Positions 1 through 11,073 of a stretch of DNA of 24,667 nt are shown piece after piece. The DNA is from Entrophospora sp. SA101. Its lineage: Eukaryota; Glomeromycota; Glomeromycetes; Entrophosporales; Entrophosporaceae. The stretch is taken from contig CAUDNR010001224.1 of the NCBI GenBank assembly GCA_958430865.1, forward strand, positions 8,065 through 32,731, read 5' to 3'. The notes below the pieces were generated by a model, which did no database searches, had not been told where the DNA came from, and saw nothing but the letters and a program-made list of their open reading frames with translations. The translations under genes and the position numbers were made by a program. Position 1 is the stretch's first letter. Each line of letters starts with the position of its first letter.

Positions 1-9
1 AAAAACCAG

Positions 10-54
10 CCGATAAGTTTTGAAGCTTGAGTCATGAACAATAAAACTTATCGG
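10..54. repeat. 12-bp perfect inverted repeat
   Basis: CCGATAAGTTTT at 10-21 is the exact reverse complement of 43-54, with a 21-nt loop. It could be the end of a small inverted-repeat element cut by the window edge, or a transcript-end hairpin. The rest of 57-553 is AT-rich DNA in which I see no gene. Confidence 0.5.
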
Positions 55-553
55 TTAAATTTTTTAAAATGATATAAATTTTTTTTGTTTTAGTATTTTG
101 AAGTTGACCAATTGCTACTATAAGCAATTAATGATTATAGATGATCTGCACCGTATTAATTAGGAAACTCGAATTGCATGCTCGCAATAGGTGGGTTTGA
201 TCAAAGTAAGTGTATTTCGTCACATTTATTTTCATCATGTGATGAAGAGGAGACATTTCGTTATTCAACCTTGCTCCGAATGAATATATATATGATTGAG
301 TTATGTAATTTTATAATATTATGACATCAGAATATCGTTGTGCTGTAATGCTAATCTGTATTTTACGAATCCCTCTGCTATGTTTTCGTTTAAAAAATTG
401 TTAATTAATATTAATTGAATTGATTAGTTTAACTGAAATTTCTAAAAAACAATTTTTTTTACTATTATTATCGTTTCTTGGATCATACCTTGAAATGTTT
501 AATTGTTTATTACTAAAATTGCATCGATCACGCCTAAGCATTCTTCGTAGACC

Positions 554-2666
554 TTAAGGATACCGGCTGCAACTTTTGATGATAGTTCCTACCACTTTTG
601 CGTCATATAAAATGATTGCAACTGCTGGTTACAACCGCCTTTACGACCATTTTGTACAATAAATATAAGAACGATTTTGAGACTTATGAGATTTTCCTTC
701 GTCCCTTTGGGTCTCAAATTTGCACCATTCACATGCAATTCTATTTTCTCTATATTCTGGAAGATGATTATTTCAATCACTAACCTTTCCGTGATTAATT
801 CTGATCTTTGCTTAATGTAGGAAGCTCTGGATGAAGATGAAGATGATTCAAGTATGGTATGTCCGCGGGTTTCTCTTTCATTGTTTTTATCTAATCCTTC
901 TTCAATTAATACCCATGAAAGTTTTAAACTGAATTCTTTATGAGTCATTTCATTATTATACCGTTTTTTATATATTAAATAAGAATTGATGATTACAATA
1001 TTCAACAACCAGAAAAATATAGGCATCCAGGTTCTTCTGACTTTTTGTTGCGTTGAATAATAACACCTCAACTGGTCTGCAATGTCCACACTACCCATGT
1101 GGTGATTGTAATCATTGATTATTTTGGGGATTGACAATATCTTTCTTGTGCTGTTACCAAAGACTTTGTTTACTTTGGCTGCATTGGTACTTGTTAGACG
1201 TGGGCGACGTCTGTTTCTATTTATTTTATTTTCATCACCAACAATATTGTGTATTGTGGATAGCATTGTAACAGGACCATTATCTATCCACAATATTGCC
1301 AATACTTCATTATCAATAACAACACCAGAGAGTGTGTCCCAATCTAACTTTTTATTTTTTATTCTAAGAACAGAGGGGAATCTTGAAGAATTTGTACGAA
1401 CGGTCCCACATGCACCAATCCCCTTTTCATGTAAAAATTTAAATAACTGGATACTTGTGAAATAATTATCCATGTAAATATTAAATGCTTTATGTGATGG
1501 TAATCTGGAAGCTAAATGTGCAACTTGACTTCCTATTCTACCAAGATTTCCAATTGATTGAACTTCACCTTCTTTTTCAGTTCTAGAAGTAAATATGAAA
1601 GAGAAAGTGTATCCTGCATCACATAAAGCTAGGATTTTATACCCTTCTGGTGTTGGTTTATTTTTTAATCTAAAGGTATGTGCACTTCTGCCACAAAATT
1701 TTATAATCATTTCATCTACAGAAACATTAGATGATGGAGTGAAAATGGATTGCGATATTGTGTTTATATGGGATGCTAATGGTTCAAGTTTAGAATACCA
1801 AAATGGATGAGCCTCCTCTATGTTTGAAATATGTAGGAAGTTTTTTATTTTTTCAAATTTTCTAATCTGCATATATGATGCAATGGGGTGTATTGGCATT
1901 TTTGTATCCTTATTCCAAAGGTCCCGAATTGATGGTGTTTTAAATAAACCTGCATAAATGATTATTCCTAGCCAAATGTGCAAGTCAAACAAGTCAATGT
2001 CTATCCATAAGTTTCCATTTTTACTTTTACCATAGATATTGGTATTGCTTACAATTGTCCTTAAAATAGTATTTGTAAAAAATAATTTAAAAATTTGGAT
2101 AGGATTGACAAGATCAAGATTGTTAAATTCGTATGGCAAATTTGTTTCAGAATCATGCAATGGTAATTGATGATTAAATTGATTAAAATATGGTGGATCT
2201 GGAAGATCAATTTGTTGTGTGTCTCTACCACCTCTAGTTCCTTCTCTTCTTCCACAGTTGCTTCTGATTTCTCTACTGCTCCTAATTTTACTAAAACTTA
2301 AAGTTTCACCTTCATCATCCTTGCCATCTTCATTATCATTGATTGTTTCTGGATCATTAAAATCTTCAGATAATTCATTATCATAAAAACCACCCAGCCT
2401 TCTTGTAATACTAGCAATATAATATCCATTGCTGGGATCATTGGAATCTTCAAAAATATTAATATTTTGTTCAGGATTCATTTTGATTTTTATTAAAAGT
2501 AGTTTTTATTGTTAAATTAAAATTTGACTTTTATTAAAAACAATTATTTCAAGATTAAAAATAAATTGTTAAAAATTGTTTTATTTTTTATTCAAATATT
2601 GAGTTTGATTTTCAAATAAATAATTTGAGTTGGATTTTATTTGTCTGAAGGTCCCGGTATTTATAA
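554..2666 (-). mobile_element. Candidate piggyBac-family element
   Basis: The limits are tentative. A 13-bp end at 554-566, beginning TTAA and containing ATACCGG, matches the inverted 2654-2666 end at 10 of 13 positions. The two ends closely bracket the transposase ORF. piggyBac elements insert at TTAA, but here only the 554 side shows a perfect TTAA and the other reads TTAT. Either the 2654-2666 end has decayed or the match is chance. The transposase content of the element is certain; the boundaries are not. Confidence 0.4.
589..2481 (-). CDS. piggyBac-family transposase, C-terminal zinc domain out of frame
   Basis: The 630-residue ORF belongs to the DDE_Tnp_1_7 (piggyBac) family, which cuts and pastes DNA at TTAA sites. 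After an acidic, disordered N-terminus (about 1-110) comes the transposase core (about 120-510). The catalytic aspartates are present: D256 in SVDEMI, D338 in YMDNYFTS, and D466/D469 in MGSVDIADQ. The LST motif at 407-409 is also present. The normal C-terminal Cys-rich (RING/PHD-like) domain is not read in this frame. Over about residues 570-612 another frame of the same strand encodes the expected pattern (a CEWC pair, then YCTKW), and the last roughly 20 codons look native again. That implies two compensating indels. The core could still fold, but the element is probably inactive. The ATG at 2481 follows AT-rich sequence with no competing start. Confidence 0.9.
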   Translation of the reverse strand: MNPEQNINIFEDSNDPSNGYYIASITRRLGGFYDNELSEDFNDPETINDNEDGKDDEGETLSFSKIRSSREIRSNCGRREGTRGGRDTQQIDLPDPPYFNQFNHQLPLHDSETNLPYEFNNLDLVNPIQIFKLFFTNTILRTIVSNTNIYGKSKNGNLWIDIDLFDLHIWLGIIIYAGLFKTPSIRDLWNKDTKMPIHPIASYMQIRKFEKIKNFLHISNIEEAHPFWYSKLEPLASHINTISQSIFTPSSNVSVDEMIIKFCGRSAHTFRLKNKPTPEGYKILALCDAGYTFSFIFTSRTEKEGEVQSIGNLGRIGSQVAHLASRLPSHKAFNIYMDNYFTSIQLFKFLHEKGIGACGTVRTNSSRFPSVLRIKNKKLDWDTLSGVVIDNEVLAILWIDNGPVTMLSTIHNIVGDENKINRNRRRPRLTSTNAAKVNKVFGNSTRKILSIPKIINDYNHHMGSVDIADQLRCYYSTQQKVRRTWMPIFFWLLNIVIINSYLIYKKRYNNEMTHKEFSLKLSWVLIEEGLDKNNERETRGHTILESSSSSSRASYIKQRSELITERLVIEIIIFQNIEKIELHVNGANLRPKGTKENLISLKIVLIFIVQNGRKGGCNQQLQSFYMTQKW

Positions 2667-3220
2667 AAAATTTAGATCAAAGTTATTTACAATTTTCAGG
2701 AATTTAATTCCTTCAAGTAATACTCATAATTAATAACTAATATGGGATCACCCATAGGAGAGAATGCTTTTTCATTACCATTTCCATATTTAAGATAGTA
2801 ATAGTATAAATGTCTTTTCCGTATGTATTTACTAATATTAATATTAATATTGAAATCGAAAATACATTTATTTCTATTAATATATTCCATATTTTATTAT
2901 GTCTATTTTCCAAAACACAAAAATATCGATATAATGAGTCCCACGAGCAGTTAATTAACAATGATGGTTTTAGAAACATTCTTTAATTAGTATTGCATAT
3001 AGGATTTCAAACTCCATCAGAATTTCATTTTATTATAAAATGATCAGCAAAGAAAACTTTTTTGTTTTTACACATGTTATTTCTTTATTTGTAATATGTA
3101 ACCCCAAAATACATTTTTTTAATAGAAGTAGAGGGTTTTGAATATCATTTATGAAATAAGAAAGGTTGTGGTGAGACTGCAGGAAAATATCTTTTTTTAT
3201 AATTTTTGAGTCACAATTGT

Positions 3221-3248
3221 AAATTGCGTCCAGATTTGGACGCAATTT
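3221..3248. repeat. 12-bp perfect hairpin (stem AAATTGCGTCCA)
   Basis: The left arm 3221-3232 and right arm 3237-3248 are exact reverse complements around a 4-nt GATT loop. A TTTAAGGG sequence follows at once. It is stable for such an AT-rich region and could be a foldback element core or a transcript 3' hairpin. Confidence 0.7.
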
Positions 3249-3470
3249 CGTTTAAGGGATAATATCAAGAAATCCGTTATTATTAAAAATTCGAATAAAT
3301 ATCATATCAAGAAGAATTTTATTATCATTAAACCATTCTTAGACTTCAATCATTAGTATTCATTAAATGGAAGCACACCAATTGAGATTCACTGTATAAT
3401 ATAAATTTAAATTATCAAATTAAAAATATAAATTTAATATGACGTTAAAAAAAATTTAGGAATCCAGTTT

Positions 3471-3522
3471 GATTCGAATCAATTCGAATCGAATCCTGTT
3501 TTTTTGAATTCGAATCGATTCG
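3471..3522. repeat. Clustered TTCGAATC palindromic motifs
   Basis: GATTCGAATC (3471-3480, itself a palindrome) is followed by overlapping GAATCGAAT and GAATTCGAATCGATTCG units up to 3522. Left and right halves are imperfect inverted copies around a T-run. TTCGAAT repeats also occur in the MITE at 11.1 kb, so this may be a degraded relative. Confidence 0.5.
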
Positions 3523-4896
3523 TTCGGAGTCTTATTCATGTATTTATATTCATGCCACCAATTTATTATTTATAGAAAATGTCAGATATATATATACAAT
3601 ATTATATAATGGTTGATAATTCATGGTCAAAGGTAAAATGTTGATCTGATTAAGTCAACGAAAAGTTAAAAACTAAATAATATATTAGATTATATAATGA
3701 AAAACCAAGCCTATGTATTAAAAACATTCAATAAAGAAATACTATATTAGCTTTTTTATTTATTATAAACATTTTATTTTTATCAATTCGAAACTAAATT
3801 TCCTTCCCTCAGATATTATTATTATTAAAATATTTTGTTTTTCAAATTTGCGTAACGATCTTCAAGCAATAAAATTTAATTTTTGCATGATATCTGGAAG
3901 GGAGATCGTCACAAAATTTGGACTGCCCCAATTAAAAATTAAGGCTGCAACATGTACATTGCGGACGTAACTTGATTATAATGTAGAATCCACCATGGAA
4001 AACATATTTTGTTCATGGATGTTAGCCGAAATTGGTTTTGCATTTCGGCAGGCGGTATTTCGGATTCTTTATCCAATTAATTCCGAACATAATTTCGAAA
4101 TACAATATTAAAATTAATTTGGCTACTATGAAAATCGTTTATTAAGAAGTTTTATCTATGTGAAATGAAAATTGAATTTATTAAGGAGGATGGGATTAGC
4201 CCAGCTTCAGGGCTTATAGGTGGAGGAACATCGCAGAAGCTCGTTTGAAATAGAGGTCGTAATTTTTATATAATGTTTATTTGCTTAGATTCTGGATACC
4301 AGACTAAAATCAAGGATATGATTGAATGGAATATTGTATTCCAGGGAATTGAGTTCAACGTAGTAGTAGGATTATATTGCATGAGAATGTGCGGGTGATA
4401 TCTTCAGGGAGTTGATTGTAATATAAAAATTTAAGTTGGTGGAGGTAAAAGGATAATAAATTTTCATATTGATAAACAAAATTTTATTGAATCTAATCAA
4501 CCTACTTTTTGATATTAATTTATTACCATTTACCATTCAATTTTGACTCTTTCAAAGGAAACTTTCAATGATTCATTCACAATTATTATTAAAGTCTAAT
4601 ATTTATGTTCTGGATTAGTACAACTATAACAATAACCATGACAGAGATTCAAAATAATAAACAGCCAAGTAGAAATCCCTTACAGTGGTAACAGCAGTAA
4701 GTGCAAAATAATTTCTGTGCAATACAAAATTGGCTTTACTACACGAAAGGAATAATAAACTCGGTACCAACATCAAAACGGCTTAGGATCATGATCTAGG
4801 ATTATTACATTATCAGAACAAATGGATGAGTATTTTACTTGAGAAAGAATACTTGACTGAACTGAGAATATTTGATTTTGAAATGTACTCAGAATT

Positions 4897-5238
4897 TTGG
4901 AGAATAATACCAGAGGAGGGTTTGGGTATGTTATTAAGGATTATCCTGGGCTAGCATTATGGCTTGACTCGGAAACTTTTTCACGACACCAAGATTTTGA
5001 AACAATTCAAAGTTATTATGATGAATTCTTTCCATCCGAATCATCTGGTTGCATGCCAAAATGGACACATCCAGGTATTTTCAAGCTTTTTAATGATGAT
5101 ACAAAAATATACACAAATTTTATAAATTGTAATGGAACAGTAGTAGCATTCGCTTCAAACAAAGCAGGTTCATTAATTAATAATTGGGTAGAGTATGCCT
5201 TGATATATAAAAGGATGTATTACACCAAAAGGAAGTAA
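4897..5238 (+). CDS. Hypothetical ORF, possibly an internal or terminal exon
   Basis: This open frame of 113 codons has no good ATG; it opens with TTG just after a CTCAG that could be a splice acceptor (about 4886-4890). The product is not low-complexity: it contains varied stretches such as GFGYVIKDYPGLALWLD and ESSGCMPKWTHPGIFKLF, so it may be genuine coding sequence. I recognise no domain. No upstream exon with a matching donor was found in the preceding AT-rich DNA, so it may equally be a gene fragment. It lies tail-to-tail with SEN2, separated by about 350 bp. Confidence 0.3.
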   Translation: MENNTRGGFGYVIKDYPGLALWLDSETFSRHQDFETIQSYYDEFFPSESSGCMPKWTHPGIFKLFNDDTKIYTNFINCNGTVVAFASNKAGSLINNWVEYALIYKRMYYTKRK

Positions 5239-5568
5239 ATAGTAGAAAGAACCATTGACAAGATCAAGCAATTTTAGCATGTTTGGCAGCAAGAGATAAA
5301 AGGCTTTGTGTAAAAAGATTGGACTTTTTTGGATTTAGGAGAAAAATATTTTATTTCTATGAAAAACAAAAATAACATTACCTCGTCACCCACCATCTAG
5401 AAATGGAATTTGTGAGAATGATGTGTTTCAATATTTTTTAATACAAGAAGTTTATTTTATTTTTAGGAAAACTTAAAAAGGCTGACTTATTTTTATTTAT
5501 TGGGGGAAGACGAATTAATAAAGCATACACATACAATCATATATATTAATGCATTATATCACATACAT

Positions 5569-5589
5569 ATATACATACAGTATGTATAT
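5569..5589. repeat. 21-bp odd palindrome after the SEN2 stop
   Basis: ATATACATAC (5569-5578) and its reverse complement (5580-5589) flank one base, only 5 bp beyond the SEN2 stop on the transcribed side. It could sit in the 3' UTR hairpin/polyadenylation region. The rest of 5239-5593 is AT-rich with no gene seen. Confidence 0.5.
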
Positions 5590-5593
5590 GCAA

Positions 5594-6059
5594 TTATTTT
5601 TTTTTTTCTGGTAGAAATCTTTTGATTAAGATTTCTTTTATTTTATATTTTTTAATTGATTCCAATGGATTATTTTCAATTAAATCCAAATCCAGATTTG
5701 AACATTGTAGGTTAATATTATCATTGTCGTTGTTATTTGGTATTATAACATAACAAATTATTAATGACTAATTTGAAAAATAAAAAGAATTATTATTTAA
5801 AAACAAACACTCTTAATAGTTATAATGATAATAATAAATAACAAATAATTACCTTTTTTACTTGTACATTAACTCTGTTAACACTCATTAGCATTTGCCA
5901 TGAATTTAAACAATCATCTCTAAATTGATTTTGGCATGTCTTCTGGTGAAAATTATGGTTTTTGTCATTATTGTCATATGGAATTATTATAACAGCATAT
6001 CTTTATTATAACAGTTTAGATAAAATATTAATGAATAATGAATAATTGTAATGATGATA

Positions 6060-6094
<35 letters not shown>

Positions 6095-6386
6095 ATATTT
6101 ATATATATAAGATTTCATTAATTAATAATAAATTTTGAGAAAAATATCAAAAGCTTACTGGGAGTGTTTAAATGGAGGTCCTTTTTCATATAATACTAAA
6201 AAAAAAAACAATTTATCCTTGTCAATATAAGTAAATGTGTTGCTTTCATTCATCTATCCACTTACAAACTCACGCACATACCATAATCAACACCGAATTT
6301 CATTCCACATCTGACTACCCAACCTAAACTACGAAAATAGTGATAAGCAACATACTTTATTATAAATGAGTTATGCCATTTGTTCA

Positions 6387-6418
<32 letters not shown>

Positions 6419-7355
6419 GCGAATAAAGAAGAAGTGGTATTGTTGGCAGAATGACGAAATGCTTTCCAGCAGTCGATTATATTCATCAGATTCTATAAAT
6501 AAAATAAATATGTAAAATATAATGATAAAAAATAATAACTAATAGTAATAATTACATGTGATGATATATAATTACTTCATTCTTGTCATATACATTTAAA
6601 GATTCAATACCAAAACATAAAAAAAATGCCTCTTCCGTTGTGAGATGTAAATATTCTTCTGAAATATCATCATCATCATCATCATCATCAACATCATCAA
6701 CACTATTATCTGCATTATTATCATTATTTTTATCATCACCACCTTTATTTACATTGGTGTTATTGTTTTTATTAATCTTCCCTTCCAACTGTTGTTGTTG
6801 TTGCTCCTCCGTTGTCACCTTTTTTTTTCTTTTCTTTTGTTTTCGAGCTGCTCGTCGCCTTTCTACTAATTGCTCAACTGAAATACTACTACCACTACCG
6901 CCACCAATATTATTACAATCACCAGCATTACCTCTAACTTTTCTTTCTAATCTTTTTCTCCAGTCCCAAGTAGGTTCACTTCTTGATAAATTGCCTTTTC
7001 CAAAAAATCCTTGGTTCCATAATTTATTAATATCTTCTTTTGTATTTTTTTTTACAATAACAGCATTAATAATTGGATCAAATTGTCCTTTAATGTTAGT
7101 TGTTGCTGTTGTTGTTGTTGTTGATATTACTTCTGCGTTTGATGACGTTTTATTGGAAGAAGAAAAACTACTAATGATGGTTTTAAAAAAGTTTGTAAAA
7201 ATAGAGCCTATAATATTGGTGTTAGTAGCAGTGGTTGAGGTTGATAAGGAAATTGGTAATGGTTGTTTGTAAGATGATTTAGGAGTTGGTCCCAAAGCAT
7301 TTTTTCCTTTTTTTACAAGACTAATAGTGTTGGGAATATTTGAAGATGATGCCAT
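5594..7355 (-). CDS. SEN2: tRNA-splicing endonuclease catalytic subunit Sen2, five exons
   Basis: Sen2 is the subunit of the tRNA-splicing endonuclease that cuts the 5' splice site of intron-containing pre-tRNAs. The exons, on the minus strand, are 7355-6576, 6492-6282, 6195-6159, 6000-5853 and 5767-5594. All donors are GT and all acceptors AG, every phase agrees, and the product is 449 residues. Family motifs run in order: [19 protein letters not shown] (exon 1); [34 protein letters not shown] and KFGVDY (exon 2); [11 protein letters not shown] (exon 3); [17 protein letters not shown] (exon 4); and LIICYV with a C-terminal KRFLPEKKK (exon 5). The expected catalytic triad is Y333, H341 and K391 or K392. 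Asn-, Asp- and Gln-rich inserts, made of trinucleotide repeats, separate the conserved blocks. I start at ATG 7355; an open TTG upstream is not a likely start. No damage is visible. Confidence 0.93.
6061..6094. repeat. (TGA)n microsatellite in SEN2 intron 3
   Basis: Eleven uninterrupted TGA units lie inside the longest SEN2 intron (6158-6001, 158 bp). Two other trinucleotide tracts sit in coding exons: 6388-6417, an (ATT)10 encoding poly-Asn, and the ATC/ATG tract near 6666-6690 encoding poly-Asp. All three are good length-polymorphism candidates. Confidence 0.9.
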
Positions 7356-7364
7356 CAAAATGAA

Positions 7365-7372
7365 TGACGTCA
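7365..7372. promoter_or_regulatory. TGACGTCA palindrome just upstream of SEN2
   Basis: This is a perfect CRE/ATF-type 8-mer, 9 bp upstream of the SEN2 ATG. A second copy lies at 16316-16323, about 100 bp beyond the BIR1 stop. CREB/ATF-family bZIP proteins bind this site in fungi. The position is very close to the start codon, so a regulatory role is only possible. Confidence 0.3.
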
Positions 7373-7385
7373 ATTTAGTACGCAA

Positions 7386-8939
7386 TGTGACGTTGATTAT
7401 TTGACAATACTTGTAACATGCTCGATATAATCAAAATTTTGGTAAAATTATAATATCTTGTCTATTATTAAAAGCTCAAGGCTACTATGAAAGTTTTTAT
7501 CATTCGCCGCAATTTGAGTGGATTAAAAACTTGTATTAACGGTCTGTTTCTAGCAAACATATATATTAACAACTTGAAAAAAATCTGTTACGGTCATTAA
7601 CAATTTATATTCAAAACAAGTAAAGCTTGATGGTTCTAATGGTTGTTGTTTTATCTTGTAAGTTTAATATTGATTGAATTATTAAAATTCAAAAATTTAA
7701 GAAATTCATAGACATGAAAATTTCAACCACAATGGATCATATTGATCATTTATATCAATAAATAGAATTGTGAAGCTTGAGTGTGGTGGTGATTTGATAT
7801 ATGATGGATGACTTGTGTTAAAAACAACTTACGAATTTGCAATTGATCAATTTAATTGTCTACATTGATTACAAAATGTATAATTATGTTTGATAACGCT
7901 CAAAAATCAGATAATTTGTTCGTTATGTAATTTTTAGAAACCTAACCTTTTCTTTTTATAATATTAACAAGAAAGGTTTATTTAAATCGAAATTGTTTCT
8001 AAAATCATTTCTAATCATTTTTAATGTTGTAATAATAAAATCGCGACAGGTTCAAGCAAAGTCTTCTTTTAGTCGAGTTATTCTTTGGCCCATAGAGCAG
8101 CTTTTACTTAATACGCAAGCCGTGGTTTTGAGTATTTCATGGTCGAATTTTACAAAATGCTTTTTTCAAACAGTTTTTTATTGGGATTAATAATATACAG
8201 TTATATATTTTAAGTTGATATTATAAATAGATAAATAATTCTAAAACTCATGCTTGTGTTGATTTTGTGAAAAAAAAATTATATATATATAATTTTTTAA
8301 ATATGTCAAACTTACCAACACTCCAGTGATTAAATCTATGGCTAACGAAAACAAATAAAGTACATATTAATAAGTATCATGATTTTATTTCACAATCAAT
8401 AATAAAGAGTTCTTGACAAATTCTTAATTGTCAGATTAATAGCAAATTATTGTTACGTATAAATGAAAATACAGAAAATTGATGAATAACAAACTTGAAA
8501 ATAAATAAATTTTTAGCGCTTATTAAACTAATCGTTTAAGTTATTTATTGTTTTATAAATTTATATCTTTCGATTACAACAAATACACGAATGAGGTTTG
8601 GGATTATTTCAGATACAATTCAAATATCGTTACTTAATTTTTAAAGATTATAATTGTATTAAATAACTTTGAATTATCTTAAATTATCTTAATATTAATG
8701 ATTACGTAAAACCAGATCATATGTTCTTCTCAACTGAACACATAAAAAATTTTGTTTATTATTTAATTATATATCCGACTGGATTTACAAACAAAATATA
8801 AAATATAAAAAAAGTTTAATTAGAAAAAAATTGAAAAAGATAAAATTGTTAGAAAATAATTGATGCTATAATTGTTATCACTATTGACGCTATTTAAAAT
8901 CGGTTTACGAATAATTAACCATCGCATTAATATTACCAT
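7386..8939. other. AT-rich non-coding stretch
   Basis: No supported gene. A less AT-rich patch at about 8040-8150, with an open frame on the plus strand and another on the minus strand, may be a fragment of a repeated gene, but I recognise neither reading. The remainder is simple A/T-rich sequence. Confidence 0.5.
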
Positions 8940-9512
8940 CTAATATCTGTTATTGGTATTGTAATATAAAAAATTTTGGATATTTTGAAGTTGAGATATT
9001 ATGTGAATGAGTAGTAGCAGTTGGTCATTGTTTTGATTAAGATTATTCGCGATAATAGAATTTTGATGAAGGTTTTGACCAACAAAATTATTGTCAAAAC
9101 AATTGTTCAGATAATCAATGCTCGTAGTAATAGATGAATTTTGGCCAATAACATCATTGTTATCATGGTTGATCATTCCAGTGAAGCTTTGATCAACGAA
9201 ACCATTACTGACAATATCCGAGTTTTGGTTGGCAGGATTAATTTGATGAATTAAATTACCGTCGCTGGAGTTTTGATCAATGTAATTATTTTCGACAGAG
9301 TTCTGGCTGTTTTGGCGACCGGAATTATTGTCTCCAGGGCTTTGATAAATGTAATAATTATTGTAGTGGTGGTCGGCGGTTTGATTATCGTAATTGTCGT
9401 AATTAATAGTAATAGGAAAAAAATCTTGACTATTAACATCGACATCATTAATATCAATATTATTGTTAGAATCAATATTATTATTGATGTCGTCTGAATA
9501 ATTTTGATCCAT
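8940..9512 (-). CDS. Asn/Asp/Gln-rich hypothetical protein
   Basis: A 190-codon ORF opens at an ATG (MDQNYSDD) and ends in TAG. The product is dominated by Asn, Asp, Gln, Ile and Ser, like prion-like or disordered fungal proteins. From about residue 65 onward it has loosely periodic units built on a [YFV][IV][DG]QNS-like core: near 77-81, 105-109, 121-125 and 143-147. The last 30 residues (LLLLIHIISQLQNIQNFLYY) are hydrophobic and could form a helix. There is no recognisable domain, signal peptide or splice partner. The absence of stops over 570 nt in AT-rich DNA and the ATG favour a real gene, but low-complexity sequence keeps frames open easily. Confidence 0.45.
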   Translation of the reverse strand: MDQNYSDDINNNIDSNNNIDINDVDVNSQDFFPITINYDNYDNQTADHHYNNYYIYQSPGDNNSGRQNSQNSVENNYIDQNSSDGNLIHQINPANQNSDIVSNGFVDQSFTGMINHDNNDVIGQNSSITTSIDYLNNCFDNNFVGQNLHQNSIIANNLNQNNDQLLLLIHIISQLQNIQNFLYYNTNNRY

Positions 9513-10401
9513 TTTTGGTTTTTTTTTACGTTGATTATGAATTTAGTTTTTTTATTATATTTATTTTATTGAATAAAATTTATTATTATTATTTTTATTT
9601 TCATTTTCGAATTTTTTTTTATAAGATTTGATGTTGCACAAAGTGAAAGAATAATAATTATTTATTATTATTTTTTCGCACAATAATTATTTATCTTTTT
9701 GGATTTACAAGAATAATACCAAAAACGGGAATAAGCATAAAATTAAATACGTTTTCTGATTTGTTTTAAAATAATGAGAGAAACAATAATTAAAATTAAA
9801 TCACGTGAATCTATTGCAAGCTTTCTTTTTTCAACATAAAATTTTTCTTGAGTAATAAAAAAATTAATTTCTAGATATTTTGTATCTTCCTTATGCGATG
9901 AAGATAAACAATAATTGTAATTTGTAGAGAGGAATAAAAAATGATTCAAAAAAAAGTGATATTGATCTTTTATTATTATTCAAATCTAAAATAAAATAAA
10001 ATTGAAATTAATATCCACTTTTTTCTTTTTGATATAAACCGATGAATTAATTTTGAATTTGACTATTGTCTCATAAATAGATGGATTTTCCATCATAGTT
10101 CCATTTAATGTAACAATAAGATCCAATGACCTGGATTGGTTTTAATTACAGACAAATTGGTTACTGAATCTAACATACACATAAGTCGGACGCAGCAATC
10201 AATTACTTTATAATATAAATAAATGTCCGACTTATCGAGTTTAGATGTGTAATTACATTAAAAAAATACAATTTGACATTTTGTAAGAATAGTAATTAAT
10301 TGTTAGTAATAAAATGGAATAAATAATAAATACTTTAATGAGAGTAATAATTTCATAATCTTTAAGATTTTTTTCTTCGATGGTAAATTTTCCAGCTGCT
10401 C
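9513..10401. other. AT-rich spacer with an inverted repeat
   Basis: No gene seen. The one structured part is 10181-10235: ATAAGTCGGAC and its exact reverse complement (10225-10235), separated by 33 nt. The similarity continues weakly outward (TCTAA...ACA-like on both sides), so it may be the ends of a very short MITE. Confidence 0.5.
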
Positions 10402-10686
10402 TCACAATATCATCTTTTTTGATTCTTTGAATTTAGTTTCAACTGAAGGATCTTTAGGGTAAAAAATTATCAAGTGTGACATTAATTCTTCAGTTTGAAA
10501 TGTAGTACTAATTATTCCAATAGCATTCATTAAGAAAGAATCGTTTTTAGGTGTTTCCTCAATGTTTGTAATATAACTGATTACTTCTGTAATGCACATG
10601 TTTGCAAGTAAATTTGTATATAGTTGTTGAGAAATATTTGAGAGATATAAAATAAAAGAAAATGATAATGTTAAAAAAATTTTCAA
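10402..10686 (-). pseudogene. Unidentified gene fragment with a likely frameshift
   Basis: An open frame of 94 codons lacks a proper start (TTG). Its central part, including FQTEELMSHLIIFYPKDPSV, does not look random. At its end, around an A6 run, the frame stops in MIL, while the next frame continues with DDIVRAAGKFTIEEKNLKDY. That continuation reads as a natural extension, so a single-base indel is likely. The pattern of a short hydrophobic strand followed by GKFTIEE is vaguely like an OB-fold, but I do not assign a family. No introns could be fitted. Confidence 0.35.
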
Positions 10687-11063
10687 TTAGATAATAATAA
10701 TATAAGTTAAAATATAGCACCAGTAGTTCATGATTGGTTGGATTTTTTTATTATTGTACAAGGGAAGATTTTTTAAAGGTGTTTTTAATATTGATGTCAA
10801 TCATTTGAAGAATCGCATTCAACACAACAAAAATTTAAAGAAGAGGCTTCGTGACGTATAAGTTTTATATTGGAAGCAAATAATGCAAAACCATTAATTT
10901 AACAATAATCAAGAACAAACTACCTTGTTTCTATTATTTATGAAATAAATATATATTATACAAATTTAACAAATTTATTAATTGGGGCATGCTTCAACAA
11001 AACCAGACAAAGTGAACATTTGTATTATCAAGAAGTTCAGTAATTAGTTACACAGTGGAACAA
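10687..11063. other. AT-rich spacer
   Basis: I see no gene, RNA or structured repeat before the MITE at 11074. Confidence 0.5.
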
Positions 11064-11073
11064 TACTTGAAAA

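Larger units (their letters stand above)
2667..4896. other. AT-rich non-coding stretch
   Basis: I find no convincing gene on either strand; short ORFs here are A/T-driven. It contains the 3221-3248 hairpin, the TTCGAATC patch at 3471-3522, and a GCCGAAAT...ATTTCGGC inverted repeat near 4026-4050. A slightly GC-richer patch at about 4183-4260 may be a piece of a dispersed repeat, but I cannot assign it. Confidence 0.6.

Noticed and set aside
3221..3260. piggyBac right end at the TTTAAGGG next to the hairpin
   Set aside because: The TTAA is followed by GGG in the wrong orientation and has no partner at the other side of the transposase.
4183..4260. tRNA-derived SINE head (A-box/B-box-like words)
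   Set aside because: The A-box match is poor and no cloverleaf could be folded; left as an unassigned patch.
6583..7272. Plus-strand 229-codon ORF
   Set aside because: It is the antisense shadow of SEN2 exon 1, made of Ser/Val/Leu runs from its simple repeats.
9251..9497. Overlapping ORFs on both strands in the Asn-rich gene
   Set aside because: Both are hydrophobic frame shadows of the low-complexity sequence; the 190-codon frame has the ATG and the periodic motif.
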